Positions 10,511 through 20,743 of a stretch of 64,000 bases of DNA are shown here, in pieces (position 1 is the first letter of the stretch; every line of letters begins with the position of its first letter). The translations under genes and the position numbers were made by a program. Below the pieces are notes generated by a model, which did no database searches, had not been told where the DNA came from, and saw only the letters and a list, made by a program, of their open reading frames with translations. The DNA is taken from assembly GCF_000004825.1 (NCBI RefSeq), contig NW_008805070.1:496001-560000 (forward strand). The letters run 5' to 3'. This DNA comes from Heterostelium album PN500 (Eukaryota > Evosea > Eumycetozoa > Acytosteliales > Acytosteliaceae).

Positions 10511-12571
10511 TTATTTATTACTTTTCACTATAACATCAATGTGGTTTTTACCAATATCTGGGAAAATTACTCGATCTGGGAATTGAACTATCAATTCACG
10601 CAAGGCTTTCATTGGCTCCAATTGAAACTTACTATTATCTGGGTGATAGTTAAAGTGCAGTTTAGTTTCTTTTTTGATCTCGAGATAATTTGCAAGTGCA
10701 ACCAAAGTTTTGGGACTTGGATGACCATGCTTTGAACCATTGGTGCTTATCACTAGATTTTTGGCATTAATTGATTCAAGGAAACTACCAGGGTTATTAT
10801 TTTCCGAACCATGGTGAGGAATGTCTACATAGTCAAATGTGATATTTCTACCTTTAATTTGTTCCGAAATATCTATTCCATCAGCGTCCCCAGTAAATAA
10901 CATTTTGGTATTATTTATAGTGTTGAACAGGATGAATACTATTCCAGTTTTGTTGATGTCTGTAAGCTTCGCCGAACGTTTTTTCTCCTTGGACAGCTTT
11001 TTTGTTTCCTCTTCTACCTTTATTCTACCTTCAGGTGTTGGTAGAATAATTTCAATTATGATCTTTTTGTCTTTATCTAAATATATTTTATCGCCTTTGA
11101 CCAATTTGTTGTAATGGATAGCTGATTTCAAGAATTCATTTGCATATTTTGCTAATTGGTAAGCGTGAATCCAACCTCGTGACTCAGTGTTGAGGTCTCC
11201 AGACTGGATCGCAATATGTTTGATATCTGGTGCGCTGTGTGTTGGGAATTTATATTTGAAGATGAACGGTAACAATCCATTAACATGATCACAGTCACCA
11301 TGAGTAAGCAAGACCATGTCCAACACTTGAAGGCACTTTACTCTTGACCAAAAAGATGGTTCGAATGTTGCCCCTCCATCGACCAACATGGCAAATCCTT
11401 TACTCTCAACAAGACTACTATCACCTTCTTTTGATTGGAATATACGTATGCGGGTATCGTCGTCCGTATATTCACCTTCTTCATTCACGGTGTTGATAAA
11501 TTTATTGTTACATCCTTCTACAGTTTCCCATGATCTTCTTCTGGCCTGCACATTTGGTAGAATTTGATCTAATTTTCCCACTTGAAAAATTTCTGGAAAC
11601 GCTCCATGGTTCACCAATTCGTGATCAGAGAGAGGATAGAGGTAAAGCTTCACTTTATTCCACATCAAATTAATCTGACTTCTTTGATCTTCAAAGTTGG
11701 CTTTTGTACAATTATTAAACGTTTCTAGATCCATCACATTCCCCTCGAGCTCGAGGGGTTTTGAGTTTTTTGTGGCTTTCCGATACAAAGTAGTATTATA
11801 TGTTTGTCTAATTTTCTTCACGGCTTCCTCCTCCGATAGGCCATTTTCGTGACGTATGAACGAGGCACAAACATCTACAGCAAAGCAACAGTTGAACAAT
11901 AAGTGAACCCCAGTGGGAAAGTGACGAAAGGAGGTTTTAAGGAGGTTTTTGTATAGGTCAGAGGCTAGGTGGTGTCCATCGAATAGTTCAATTGAGCCAG
12001 GCTCCTCCCCTGAGTGGCCACAATAACAGATGTACACTTCGATGGCATGGATCATTGGAATATGTGTAGAGAAATAGCCAGCGAGATCATCAGAAGTTGG
12101 GTTCCATATTACTGTTATTTTTATATCTCCGTGAAGAAAACTTCTAGTAGTGTAGGTGTCGGACGATATCTCTTGCTTGATTAAATCCAATGCCTCCTTC
12201 TCTGGAAAACCTAAATACCGAGCAATATAGTATACATCATGAACTAGGTACTGTTCAAGTCCGATAGGATCTCCGACAATGATAATGGCCTCTTTATTTA
12301 CTTTCATAAGTTCTTCCATGTCTTTGAGGTCTTTGGTAAGATCTTTCAAAGTAGTTTGCTTAGTATGATACCAACATCCACGAATACCCAGTACATAGAT
12401 TTGATCTTGATCCAAATCTAGATCTTTGTCAGTTTGTTTTTTGATTTCTGCCTTTGCCGAATCATGTGAGATCACAAGCTCCTTTGCAATCTCTGGGGTA
12501 TCGGGGCCATTGTATAAAACTCGAATGAATCCACCAAACATCATTTCCTTCTTAATAGTTCTTAATAGCAT
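10511..12571 (-). CDS. Caspase-like protease fused to ComEC-type metallo-beta-lactamase
   Basis: Intronless, 686 residues. Residues about 50-270 look like a caspase/metacaspase-type fold: a strand ending in YICYCGHSG (His186) with acidic residues after it, and a second strand ending in HLLFNCCFA (Cys228/229), the usual places of the catalytic His and Cys. Residues about 360-640 form a metallo-beta-lactamase fold with D398 in LVDGG, THGDCDH (H424, D426, D428, H429), D562 in LFTGDADG, PHHGS (H586/587) and KHGHPSP; this pattern, especially the last two motifs, is that of the ComEC/Rec2-type domain. No signal peptide or membrane segment, so probably cytosolic. Two possible upstream starts exist; M1 or M10/M11 are equally plausible. 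Fold assignment is by motif, not alignment. I know of no characterised protein with this architecture in amoebae. Base composition resembles neighbours. Confidence 0.8.
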   Translation of the reverse strand: MLLRTIKKEMMFGGFIRVLYNGPDTPEIAKELVISHDSAKAEIKKQTDKDLDLDQDQIYVLGIRGCWYHTKQTTLKDLTKDLKDMEELMKVNKEAIIIVGDPIGLEQYLVHDVYYIARYLGFPEKEALDLIKQEISSDTYTTRSFLHGDIKITVIWNPTSDDLAGYFSTHIPMIHAIEVYICYCGHSGEEPGSIELFDGHHLASDLYKNLLKTSFRHFPTGVHLLFNCCFAVDVCASFIRHENGLSEEEAVKKIRQTYNTTLYRKATKNSKPLELEGNVMDLETFNNCTKANFEDQRSQINLMWNKVKLYLYPLSDHELVNHGAFPEIFQVGKLDQILPNVQARRRSWETVEGCNNKFINTVNEEGEYTDDDTRIRIFQSKEGDSSLVESKGFAMLVDGGATFEPSFWSRVKCLQVLDMVLLTHGDCDHVNGLLPFIFKYKFPTHSAPDIKHIAIQSGDLNTESRGWIHAYQLAKYANEFLKSAIHYNKLVKGDKIYLDKDKKIIIEIILPTPEGRIKVEEETKKLSKEKKRSAKLTDINKTGIVFILFNTINNTKMLFTGDADGIDISEQIKGRNITFDYVDIPHHGSENNNPGSFLESINAKNLVISTNGSKHGHPSPKTLVALANYLEIKKETKLHFNYHPDNSKFQLEPMKALRELIVQFPDRVIFPDIGKNHIDVIVKSNK

Positions 12572-13240
12572 CTGATTGATTCATAAATATTGGAAAAATA
12601 CAAATTTTCAAAACGATTGATCTATTAGTGAAGCTAAAAAAAAACATTTCAAATACAAATTTTCACGTGGTGTTCACTAATTTTTGAAAAATACACGAAT
12701 TATCAGTGGAATTTCAATTTCTGATTATTTCTATTTTTTTTTTTTTTTTTGAAAAATTTTTGATCAACTTTTTTTGTCACTTTATTGCGAAAAATTATGT
12801 TTGAGATATTTTTTCATATTTTAACTAGTGACGATACGAAATTCTGAAGTTCACTAAATAATGGTATCTAGTGATAATATTCATTAGAATTCTATATATT
12901 GTTTTTTATATTTTTCATAGCTTCTTTTATTCCTTCTGATTTACTATCTAATATTAATTTACTACTTTTTCTCATATCTGTATTCGTAACAAAAAGTATT
13001 CTGCGGCGTTTTGATATGAAATCTTTTTTTTACTCTCAAAAAAAAAATAGTAAACTCAGCTGATTTTAAAATTTTGAAAGTACGATAATAGTCATTTATT
13101 GCTTCACTTGACTTGATTGTCATAGCTAAATAATAACCTCCAATTTAATTATTGGACTTACTGTAAAGAAGGACTTTTAGTAAGACATTCTTGCTTTTCG
13201 CAGAATCTTATCTTGTTGAGAGTAAAGTTATCTATTAGAA
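12572..13240. other. AT-rich spacer
   Basis: Between the caspase/MBL gene and the interrupted gene at 13.2 kb. It contains T and A runs and no open frame of note. The part next to 12571 is the likely promoter of the minus-strand gene. Confidence 0.5.
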
Positions 13241-14109
13241 ATGACCTATCATGCATATGTAAGCAAGAGTGATTGGAATCTGCTTAAACAAATATTTAAT
13301 TTAGAATATGCTTTATTAGATAACAATTCAGATATCGATCCAATTTGGATTTCACGTAGCCTATCGGTGCCAAAATCAAAATTATGCTTTAATTGTGTTG
13401 TAAGTAAATAGGTTATGTATAGCAACAATTTAATGTTATCTAATATAATTAAATTTAATAGAAAAGATCAGGTGATGAATTTGACAGTTTCAAATTAACT
13501 AAACTTCGTGATCAACTCATCGAAAGCCTTGCCACAAGTCAACCAATAACAAACAAGCACTAACAACTGTCTAAAATAGTAAAACCAACTACCTCCCAAG
13601 ATATCCTACATCCCAAAAGTAACACCACCAGACTTGACATCACTTTAACCAATAACAGTAGAAGCCAAGAAGTTATTCTTAATTCAACTCAATTGATGTC
13701 AACTCAACAAAACAATAATGAAATCAATATTACTATGAACATCAATTCAAAATCTCTTGTAAATAATAATATAAATCAGATCAACGAACTTCAGGCCAAA
13801 AAAAGATAAGAGCATCGAAGAGATTCTGGAAAATATGATCAACTAAACGAACGCTTCAATACAGAGGAGTTTTATCATAATAAGCACCAATCAAATATGA
13901 AGATGTTCCAAAACCTCGCGGATAAAGAATCTTATGATAGTTTTATACGAGATAAGCTACTAGATAGTAGGGAATCACCCAGCGCAATTGCTGACAGTAT
14001 AAACAAATTATTCAATTTTGGAAAATCAAACCAGTTAATGTCCACATGGCTCGTACCTCTTGGAGTGGTGAGTGAAGAAACCGTCAAACATATAGCACTT
14101 ATTATATAA
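13241..14109 (+). pseudogene. Interrupted gene of unknown family
   Basis: A clean first exon (13241-13399, starting MTYHAYVSKSDWNLLKQ) is followed by a GTAAGT..AG intron to 13461. The next exon reads in one frame from 13462 to 14109 except for two in-frame stops, after about 34 and 116 codons. The frame then continues as plausible protein, with Asn/Gln-rich text and a helical end (DSINKLFNFGKSNQLM). Without the stops the product would be about 270 residues. I do not recognise the family. The simplest reading is a recently disabled gene; recoding or sequence error is possible. It opens a 3.7-kb tract full of displaced gene pieces. Confidence 0.55.
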
Positions 14110-14149
14110 TACAAATCAATGTAAGGAAAATGAACAATAACTATCAAAC

Positions 14150-14151
<2 letters not shown>

Positions 14152-14189
<38 letters not shown>
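14152..14189. repeat. (AATC)n microsatellite
   Basis: About nine perfect copies of a four-base unit lie between the interrupted gene and the next gene fragment, and may mark a junction between unrelated pieces. Confidence 0.9.
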
Positions 14190-14190
<1 letters not shown>

Positions 14191-14234
14191 ATTATTAATA
14201 ATGTGAATATATTTGTGTATGATCATATATATAG

Positions 14235-14665
14235 CATTAGTATTAAATTCACCATGTTTATTAGAGATGCTTTGTATATTATTAAGAAAATCAATGGAAA
14301 ATGATTGGGTATCACCATCGCTACGAAAAGGTGCAGGTATCTCTACGAATCAAGACGATTGGAATCAATTGGATAGAGTGACACGAATTAGTTTCACCAA
14401 CGACCAGCTGCTACAGATTATTGAGAGTTTGAATCTCGAAATGCAAATGGGTGACCAAGAGGATCCCTATCAATTCCTCAGTGATTATTCAAAGTCATCA
14501 TATCAATCCGATCTACTTCTCACTCTCTACGGACTTGCAAACGGTCCCCGTAAGATCCAAGTACTATCGGCACTGGAAAGATTCGGATTCATAAAGATAC
14601 TACATACAATTATAACAACCATAGATTGGACTAAATCTGAATTCAATGAAGAGTATGATATTTAT
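14235..14665 (+). pseudogene. Displaced fragment of a helical-repeat gene
   Basis: An open frame starting after an AG-like acceptor near 14233 encodes about 140 residues of good-quality protein (LEMLCILLRKSMENDW ... VLSALERFGFIKILHTII ... DWTKSEFNEE), then breaks down in an (AAT)n tract where a copy of the HIRA tail begins. The spacing of Leu-rich helices and the phrase ending in I-D-W recall armadillo-type proteins; TRPC4AP-like proteins are one possibility but I cannot confirm this. There is no start codon in good context (the frame opens with TTG) and no matching C-terminus. I read it as an internal fragment of a gene, joined at its end to another gene's piece. Confidence 0.5.
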
Positions 14666-14688
14666 TTAATAATAATAATAATAATAAT

Positions 14689-14979
14689 TGTAACAATAAC
14701 AATAACAATAGCAACAATAGTAATAATAATAATAATGATAATCAAGTATCGACATCTTGGGAACCAAATATTTTAGGATTACCAAAGCGTGAATTACTTC
14801 GTGAACTCCTTCCAACGATTGCAAAGAATCGTACACTACAGAGAATGGTTGGTCAATATAGAGAGTCACTCAATCAATTCACATCCAACAAAGATAATTC
14901 TTTAGATATATTATTTTCATAAAACATAAAATAAAATAAGTAGGTCTATTGATTTTAATAAGATCAGTATATGACACAA
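14689..14979 (+). repeat. HIRA 3' segment, copy B
   Basis: Near-identical to 10112-10394. In this copy the tail reads without a frame break from the Asn-rich tract through SWEPNILGLPKRELLREL to a stop at about 14923, matching the known end of HIRA proteins better than copy A does. The 3' flank of HIRA is included, so the duplication was of DNA rather than of spliced mRNA alone. It sits directly after an unrelated gene fragment and lacks the rest of HIRA. Confidence 0.9.
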
Positions 14980-15020
14980 TAACTTGCAAATAATAGTGCA
15001 CAAATATTTTTTATTTTTTT

Positions 15021-15105
15021 ATATCAACACCGTGCAGAGATGGAGGATATCGATCAATCAATAAATAATAGCGAAAAACAAATTACTTTAAAACAACTCG
15101 TTTTG
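15021..15105 (+). pseudogene. Diverged piece of the gene at 15382-16305
   Basis: This stretch contains ATGGAGGATATCGATCAATC followed by a related AAACAAATTACTTTAAAA block, matching 16157-16240 near the 3' end of the hypothetical gene that follows, at roughly 80% identity by eye. The copy is too diverged and frame-broken to be coding. It is an older event than the HIRA-tail and patatin duplications. Confidence 0.75.
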
Positions 15106-15381
15106 TGAACATATCAACGGATATCCATATAAACCGTAACTTTCACAATAACAATCATAGGATTCAGTAGCATTTCGCACAGTATCAAAATTTTAAAATA
15201 AATATAGAAAATAAAAAAAATGTGTGTGAATCAAAACGTGGTTCCCTCATTTGAATGAGGCTAAAATACAAATTTGAATTTTTTTTTAAAGATAGATTAA
15301 ATTATATAATATATGTAGGTAGATTAAATATATAAATATATATTATAATTAAAAGTTATTATCGTTTGTAAAATAGGAAGA

Positions 15382-16305
15382 ATGTCACCACCAACAGAAC
15401 CTTATGAATCTAAAATATTACAAGATTCTCTTCAAATCGATAGTTTCGTATCTAATATTATATCGGGTAGCTTTGATCTCCAGTTGACAATACAAGATGG
15501 GGCTATTGGGAAATTTGAAGTGTATTTAAGAGTAGACTTGAAGTTTAGTCAAATGTCAGAGAGTTTGAAAATATTAGATAGAAGTCTGGATTGTAATCAA
15601 AAAACATTGAAAATCAATATTCCTTTCGTTACACCACTCACCGGTGACACTATTTTCAGAATATCAATCAATAGAGGTCCATGCTCAGCTTTTCACAATT
15701 TGGTATTGGCTAATATCGATGGACAATGGAAACTTGAGATTCCTTACGTTTTTAACGAGTCTTTGGAGTCACTAGGTTATCGAATATATAGATATACAGA
15801 TGACACAAACCAATCGTTCTATAGATATAATGAATGGACTGCTACCGACAGTTATTCAATCGAAACTTTATCCAAATATTTCTTTGGAGATTTTATAGTC
15901 AGTGGAGGCTCAGCAGCTCAAAAGATGGATTACAAGTTCAAATGCAGATCAAGATACGGATCAGACGAGGAACGATATAAACCCAAACCTACTTTAGAAC
16001 AATTGGCAGATATTATATGTTATAATGCATCAAAGTTGTCAGCCAACAGTGTTTTGATTTATTTCATCGATCAGAATGATAAAGTCTTTGATATGACCAT
16101 TCCAAGTAATGAGATTGGAGATTACGATCCACATAAACTGATTGATTTACTCAAATTGGGATATCAGCACTTTGTAGATATGGAGGATATCGATCAATCA
16201 TCAGAATACAATGATAAACAATTTACTTTAAAAACAACTCATTTTAATATCAGATCATCAGATATCGATATATCCAGAGATAGTCGCAATAGAAATTCGT
16301 GGTAA
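15382..16305 (+). CDS. Hypothetical protein, dictyostelid type
   Basis: Single open frame of 307 residues starting MSPPTEPYESK just after an AG that could end a 5' UTR intron. The sequence alternates beta-strand-like segments with charged loops. It has no signal peptide, membrane segment or motif I recognise. A diverged copy of its 3' end lies only 300 bp upstream (15021-15105), so it belongs to a duplicating family. Composition and codon use look like a normal gene of this genome. Function unknown. Confidence 0.65.
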   Translation: MSPPTEPYESKILQDSLQIDSFVSNIISGSFDLQLTIQDGAIGKFEVYLRVDLKFSQMSESLKILDRSLDCNQKTLKINIPFVTPLTGDTIFRISINRGPCSAFHNLVLANIDGQWKLEIPYVFNESLESLGYRIYRYTDDTNQSFYRYNEWTATDSYSIETLSKYFFGDFIVSGGSAAQKMDYKFKCRSRYGSDEERYKPKPTLEQLADIICYNASKLSANSVLIYFIDQNDKVFDMTIPSNEIGDYDPHKLIDLLKLGYQHFVDMEDIDQSSEYNDKQFTLKTTHFNIRSSDIDISRDSRNRNSW

Positions 16306-17004
16306 TCTATTCTATTTTATTGAAATAAAACAATCTTCTAAATATTACAAATAGTTTCTATTTTAAACAAAAAAAATCAAATAAATTTCTAAATTACCAG
16401 ATTTTAAAACCCAACAAAAATAGTTTTACTTTGAATTTTATTTATACCTCATCACCAAATACCACCTATAAAAAATTGATACAAACCCCCACAATGGAAG
16501 AAATTTGTAATGATGATCTTAAACTTTGAGAACCATGTTTCTTTCACTTTATAGTTAGTTTAATGAAACTTGCTAATCGGTGGAACTAGTACTGGTGGTA
16601 TGATTACCTTTTCGAGAATGGCAGGTCACTCTAACGAAGCTATTAGAGATCTTTATATTACCGTTGGAAGAGAGGTTTTCAAAACTGATGCTAATCAGAT
16701 TTTTATAGCCCAATTGCAATCATAGTTTTAAACAATTGAATTTATTACTTCAATACTCTCGGAATTCTAATTTGAAGATCCATTATGTAAAAGAGTTTAC
16801 TTCAATTCTTTTATCAGATAATATTGATTTCAAACTTTAGATTGTTTGAAAAAAAAAATACTTTTAAATTTATTATATCTCACAACATTCGAATATATAA
16901 AGAACCACTTCACACAGTTTCTAAATAAAAATAAATAAATGATAAGCAAACAAATAATAAAAACAAAATGTTACCACAAGAATTTATACTTTTAAAGTAT
17001 AAAG
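16306..17004. other. Spacer carrying a patatin gene fragment
   Basis: AT-rich DNA between the hypothetical gene and the ENPP-type gene. Apart from the patatin fragment at 16573-16688 nothing is recognisable; the last 150 bases are the presumed ENPP promoter. Confidence 0.6.
16573..16688 (+). pseudogene. 116-bp piece of a patatin-like phospholipase gene
   Basis: This is almost identical to 51943-52058, inside exon 2 of the patatin-like gene 35 kb away: same length, three mismatches by my count. It covers the nucleophile elbow (G-T-S-T-G) and the following helix. Sequence on both sides is unrelated to the patatin gene. At about 97% identity the copying was recent, or came from a close paralogue elsewhere. 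Confidence 0.9.
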
Positions 17005-18761
17005 ATGGGAAACAAACAAATTAAAAAGTTTATTATTAATAAATCTACAATTTCAAAATATCTTTCAAAAAAGAAAATTAAAATTGTTTTGACCATCGTA
17101 GCATTGATAGTTATTACATTGATTATATTTACAAGTGTTTATATTGTAGAGAAGAAAAAGAGAGAGAATAATAGTATTAAACATAATGATACTATAAGTA
17201 GTTTAAAAACAAAGAATGTTAAAAACAATAGTATCAATCCAACTATAATTTTATCTTTAGATGGTAAAACTAAAACATAATTTGTTAAACTATAATAATC
17301 TAAACTTATTTAAATTTGTTTATCGTTATATATTGATAGGTTTTAGATATGATCTACTAGATAGAGGTATAACACCAAATCTAAAATCATTGTATGATGA
17401 TGATGATGCATCAAAAAGTAATAGTTATGGCGTAAGAGCTGATTATATGACACCTCAATTTCCTACAAAAACATTCCCAGTAAGTGTTACCTTGACTACT
17501 AAATATAATATCTTGATCAAAATCAAACTAAACTAAACATGCTCTTAGAATCATTATTCAATGGCAACAGGATTATATCCAGAATCACATGGCATTGTAT
17601 CGAACTGCTTCTATGACCCTGTTTTAAATGAAACTTTCACACTATCAAACATCGATAAGAAATGGTTTTGGGGAGAACCTATATGGATGACTGCAGCTAA
17701 ATCGGTAAATAGCAACTGTTATTATGAACAAGGATTAAAGCAAATCCATCTAATCTAATCAATTTATTTAAGAATCTAACATGTGCATGTTATCTTTGGC
17801 CAGGTTGTCAAGAATACTTTCCAAAATATAATATTTATCCAGTAAGTTGACTATATTGCAAAGATAACCATTAGTTAATTAACTAATCTTTGGAAAACTA
17901 GTATATAGGAACAAAATCAGATGTTGTAATAGATCAAGTTATAGATTGGCAATTAAATGAGAAACCAAACTTAACAATGGCATATCTTTATGATGTAGAT
18001 ATTGCTGGACATCATAATGGTGTAGATTCGTTGAAATTCAATCAAAGTATAGCATTTGTGGATAATGCTATTGGAAAACTATTATCATCCCTAAAGAAAA
18101 ATCAACTATTCGATTCAACCAATATAATAATAGTATCTGATCATGGAATGACCAATATCATCGATACAATAGATGTATCTAGCTATATCAATACAACGGA
18201 GGTCTATGCACCAGATATCTCACCGATACTCTCTGTCTACGAGAATGATATCGGTGGTGAGAAAGCATTGTTAGATACCTATATTAAATTGAAAGAAGCC
18301 AACCTTGAACATTTAAATATATATTTTAAAAAAGATATACCAAGCTCTCTTCACTATAGCAATCCAAATAACGAAAGAATTGCACCGTTGATCGCAATAG
18401 CCGATGAAGGATATCAAATCATTTTGAATTCATCTCCAATAGTTGGATTAGGTAGTCATGGTTATTCAAATAGGTAAATAATATCATAGAAAATATGATG
18501 ATCATCATCAATTCAATTTATATTATAAAAATTATTAATTATTATTATATCTAATCAATATTGAAAACAACAATAAGTGATGAAAAGATGAGATCAATTT
18601 TTATAGCACATGGTCCAAATATTAAAAGTGGAGTGGATCATCACTTTACATTCCCAAATACAGATTTATTTAATTTCATAGCAAAACTAATGAATATAGA
18701 TAATAGCCATTTACCACCTACCAATAGTACCAATTATTTGGTTGATCTATTATTAAAATAA
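17005..18761 (+). CDS. ENPP-family nucleotide pyrophosphatase/phosphodiesterase
   Basis: Six exons (17005-17263, 17340-17479, 17549-17704, 17773-17841, 17902-18473, 18578-18761) give 459 residues. A short basic N-terminus precedes one membrane segment at about residues 26-50, so this should be a type II membrane protein with its catalytic domain outside the cytosol. Family signatures are clear: [13 protein letters not shown] (first metal Asp), [21 protein letters not shown] (nucleophile Thr in KTFPNH), [15 protein letters not shown] and LGSHGYSN supply the remaining metal ligands. Members cleave phosphodiester or pyrophosphate bonds in nucleotides or lysophospholipids; the substrate cannot be read from sequence. 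The mammalian somatomedin and nuclease-like domains are absent, as in compact microbial members. Confidence 0.92.
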
Positions 18762-18863
18762 ATATTCTTTTTTTTTTTTTTTAATTAATTAATCGTTATC
18801 ACCAAATTTGGTTGTATTAATTTTTCGTTTATTTTTTAAACAATCAATTAACGATTTCAAATA

Positions 18864-20598
18864 ATGCAATCAATTTTAAGATATAGATTTACAAATTGTT
18901 TATTACCTTATAATAGATCTAGTAGTTTATCTTTTTATTGTTATAGTAGTAGTAATAATAATAATACACCACAACAACAAATAGTTAAAAAGATACCAAC
19001 TAGAAGAGTTACAACTTTAAAGAAAAAGATTGAAAATGATGAGGATCAGAGTTCAGATTTAATAGAGACATCGAAATCATTGTTAAAGAAAGAACATCAA
19101 AAGTCAAAGAGACTACAGAGTATACATGATCGTGCACCTGAAGATCGTTCTCTCTCGCAGAAAGCATACTTTGAGAAGTTGGCAAAGTCTGGTAAGTTTG
19201 AAGAGGCAGAGGAGCTACTGAAGCATATGCCTGAGGAGCGCAGAACGATCTACGCTTACGAGAATCTGCTTCTGGCATGTGCAGAGAGTGGCAAGTTCAA
19301 TCAGGCTTGGAATACCTACAACACCATGAAGAAAGATCACATCAAACCGACCATCTATACACTCGGTCATCTCATCAATGTGTGTACGACCGCCAATAAC
19401 ATACCGAGTGCGAGCATCCAGGAGCGAGTCAACAAGATACTCAACGAGATCGAGAAACACGAGATAAAGATCTCTGTTACCTTCTTTAATATCTTGATGA
19501 AGACGTTGGTATCGATCGGCAAGTTTGACGATGCTCTGTCGTTCATCGATAAGATGAAAGCGATCGGTGCCAAGCCGGATATCTCTACGTACACTACCTA
19601 TGTTGTGGCGATGCAGGAGCAATATAAAACACAACAGCAGTTCAATGAGAACAAACGGTATTTGTTCGAGCGTATTGCATACTCACACGACCATCAGGAG
19701 TTGGACACACTTCGCGTCGAAGGACTCAAGCAAATAGAGAAATACACCGAGATCATTCAATCACTCAAGAGAAACAACGTGCAACCCGACCGTTACTTTG
19801 TCAATACAATCTTACATGCATGTAAACAAACAAAGTATCCAGAGGGTGTATTCGATGTCTATAAAACATTCAAAGAGATGAGATTCACTCAGAATCTACA
19901 ATCTGATACGAGAACCTATGATATCTTAATATCAACTTGTAATTATATTAATAAGGTAAAGTAGATAGAATATATATGTTTATTTATTACTTTAGTTTTT
20001 ATTAATTAAATTGTAATTTCATTTTGTTATAGATTGATAAAGGTTTGGAATTATTTGAAGAGATGATTAATAAGAATATTAGACCGGATATATCATTGAT
20101 AAACAATCTGTTTAGATTGTCACTTAGAATAGCATCGACAAAGAATCAAGATATCTATGATAACGAGCTGTTTATAGAGAGAATTATGAAATATATGAAG
20201 AGATACGATCTACTTCCAAACAGCGAGTCATTCACAGTCTTGATATCGACATACGCGAAACAAGGTAAACTAGAGAAGGTTTATGAATTATTCTTGGAAA
20301 TGAAAGATATGAATATAAAGTAAGTATAAAATAATAATATAATCTATTGTTTTATTTAATAATAAACTAACATAAATTATGTAGACCAAATATTAAAGAT
20401 TATACAGGTTTGATAACAGGATTAAAAGATGATATCGATAAAGTAATGAATGTATTCAGAGTTATTATGTCACAAGGTTTGAAGTTAACACCAGAGTTTG
20501 TAAAACTGATATTATCTATCGTCAAGAGAAAAGGTTCTGGCCAACACGTAGAAGAGATTTCAAGTGGAATAAGAGAATTAGAGAAACTAAATAAATAA
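18864..20598 (+). CDS. Pentatricopeptide repeat (PPR) protein, probably mitochondrial
   Basis: Three exons (18864-19955, 20033-20319, 20385-20598) give 530 residues. The N-terminus (MQSILRYRF, then Arg- and Ser-rich, no acids) looks like a mitochondrial targeting peptide. From about residue 110 the protein consists of 35-residue helical hairpins typical of PPR proteins, for example FDDALSFIDKMKAIGAKPD and YELFLEMKDMN. PPR proteins bind organelle RNA and act in processing, stability or translation. The RNA target is unknown. It lies about 100 bp downstream of the ENPP gene on the same strand, separated by a T run. Confidence 0.9.
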
Positions 20599-20743
20599 AC
20601 CTAATCTATTCTATATTATTCTATTCTATTCTAATATTACAATTTTATTATATTTATGTCAAGTTTTGTTTTGTTTCGTCTCATTTAGTTTTGTTTGGTT
20701 TTGTTATTATTGTTTAACTGTTGATCAATTATTATTAATTATT

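Noticed and set aside
11809-12060. Separate bacterial insertion within the caspase/MBL gene
   Set aside because: Base composition and codon use are uniform across the gene and no repeats flank it, so a recent mobile insertion is not supported.
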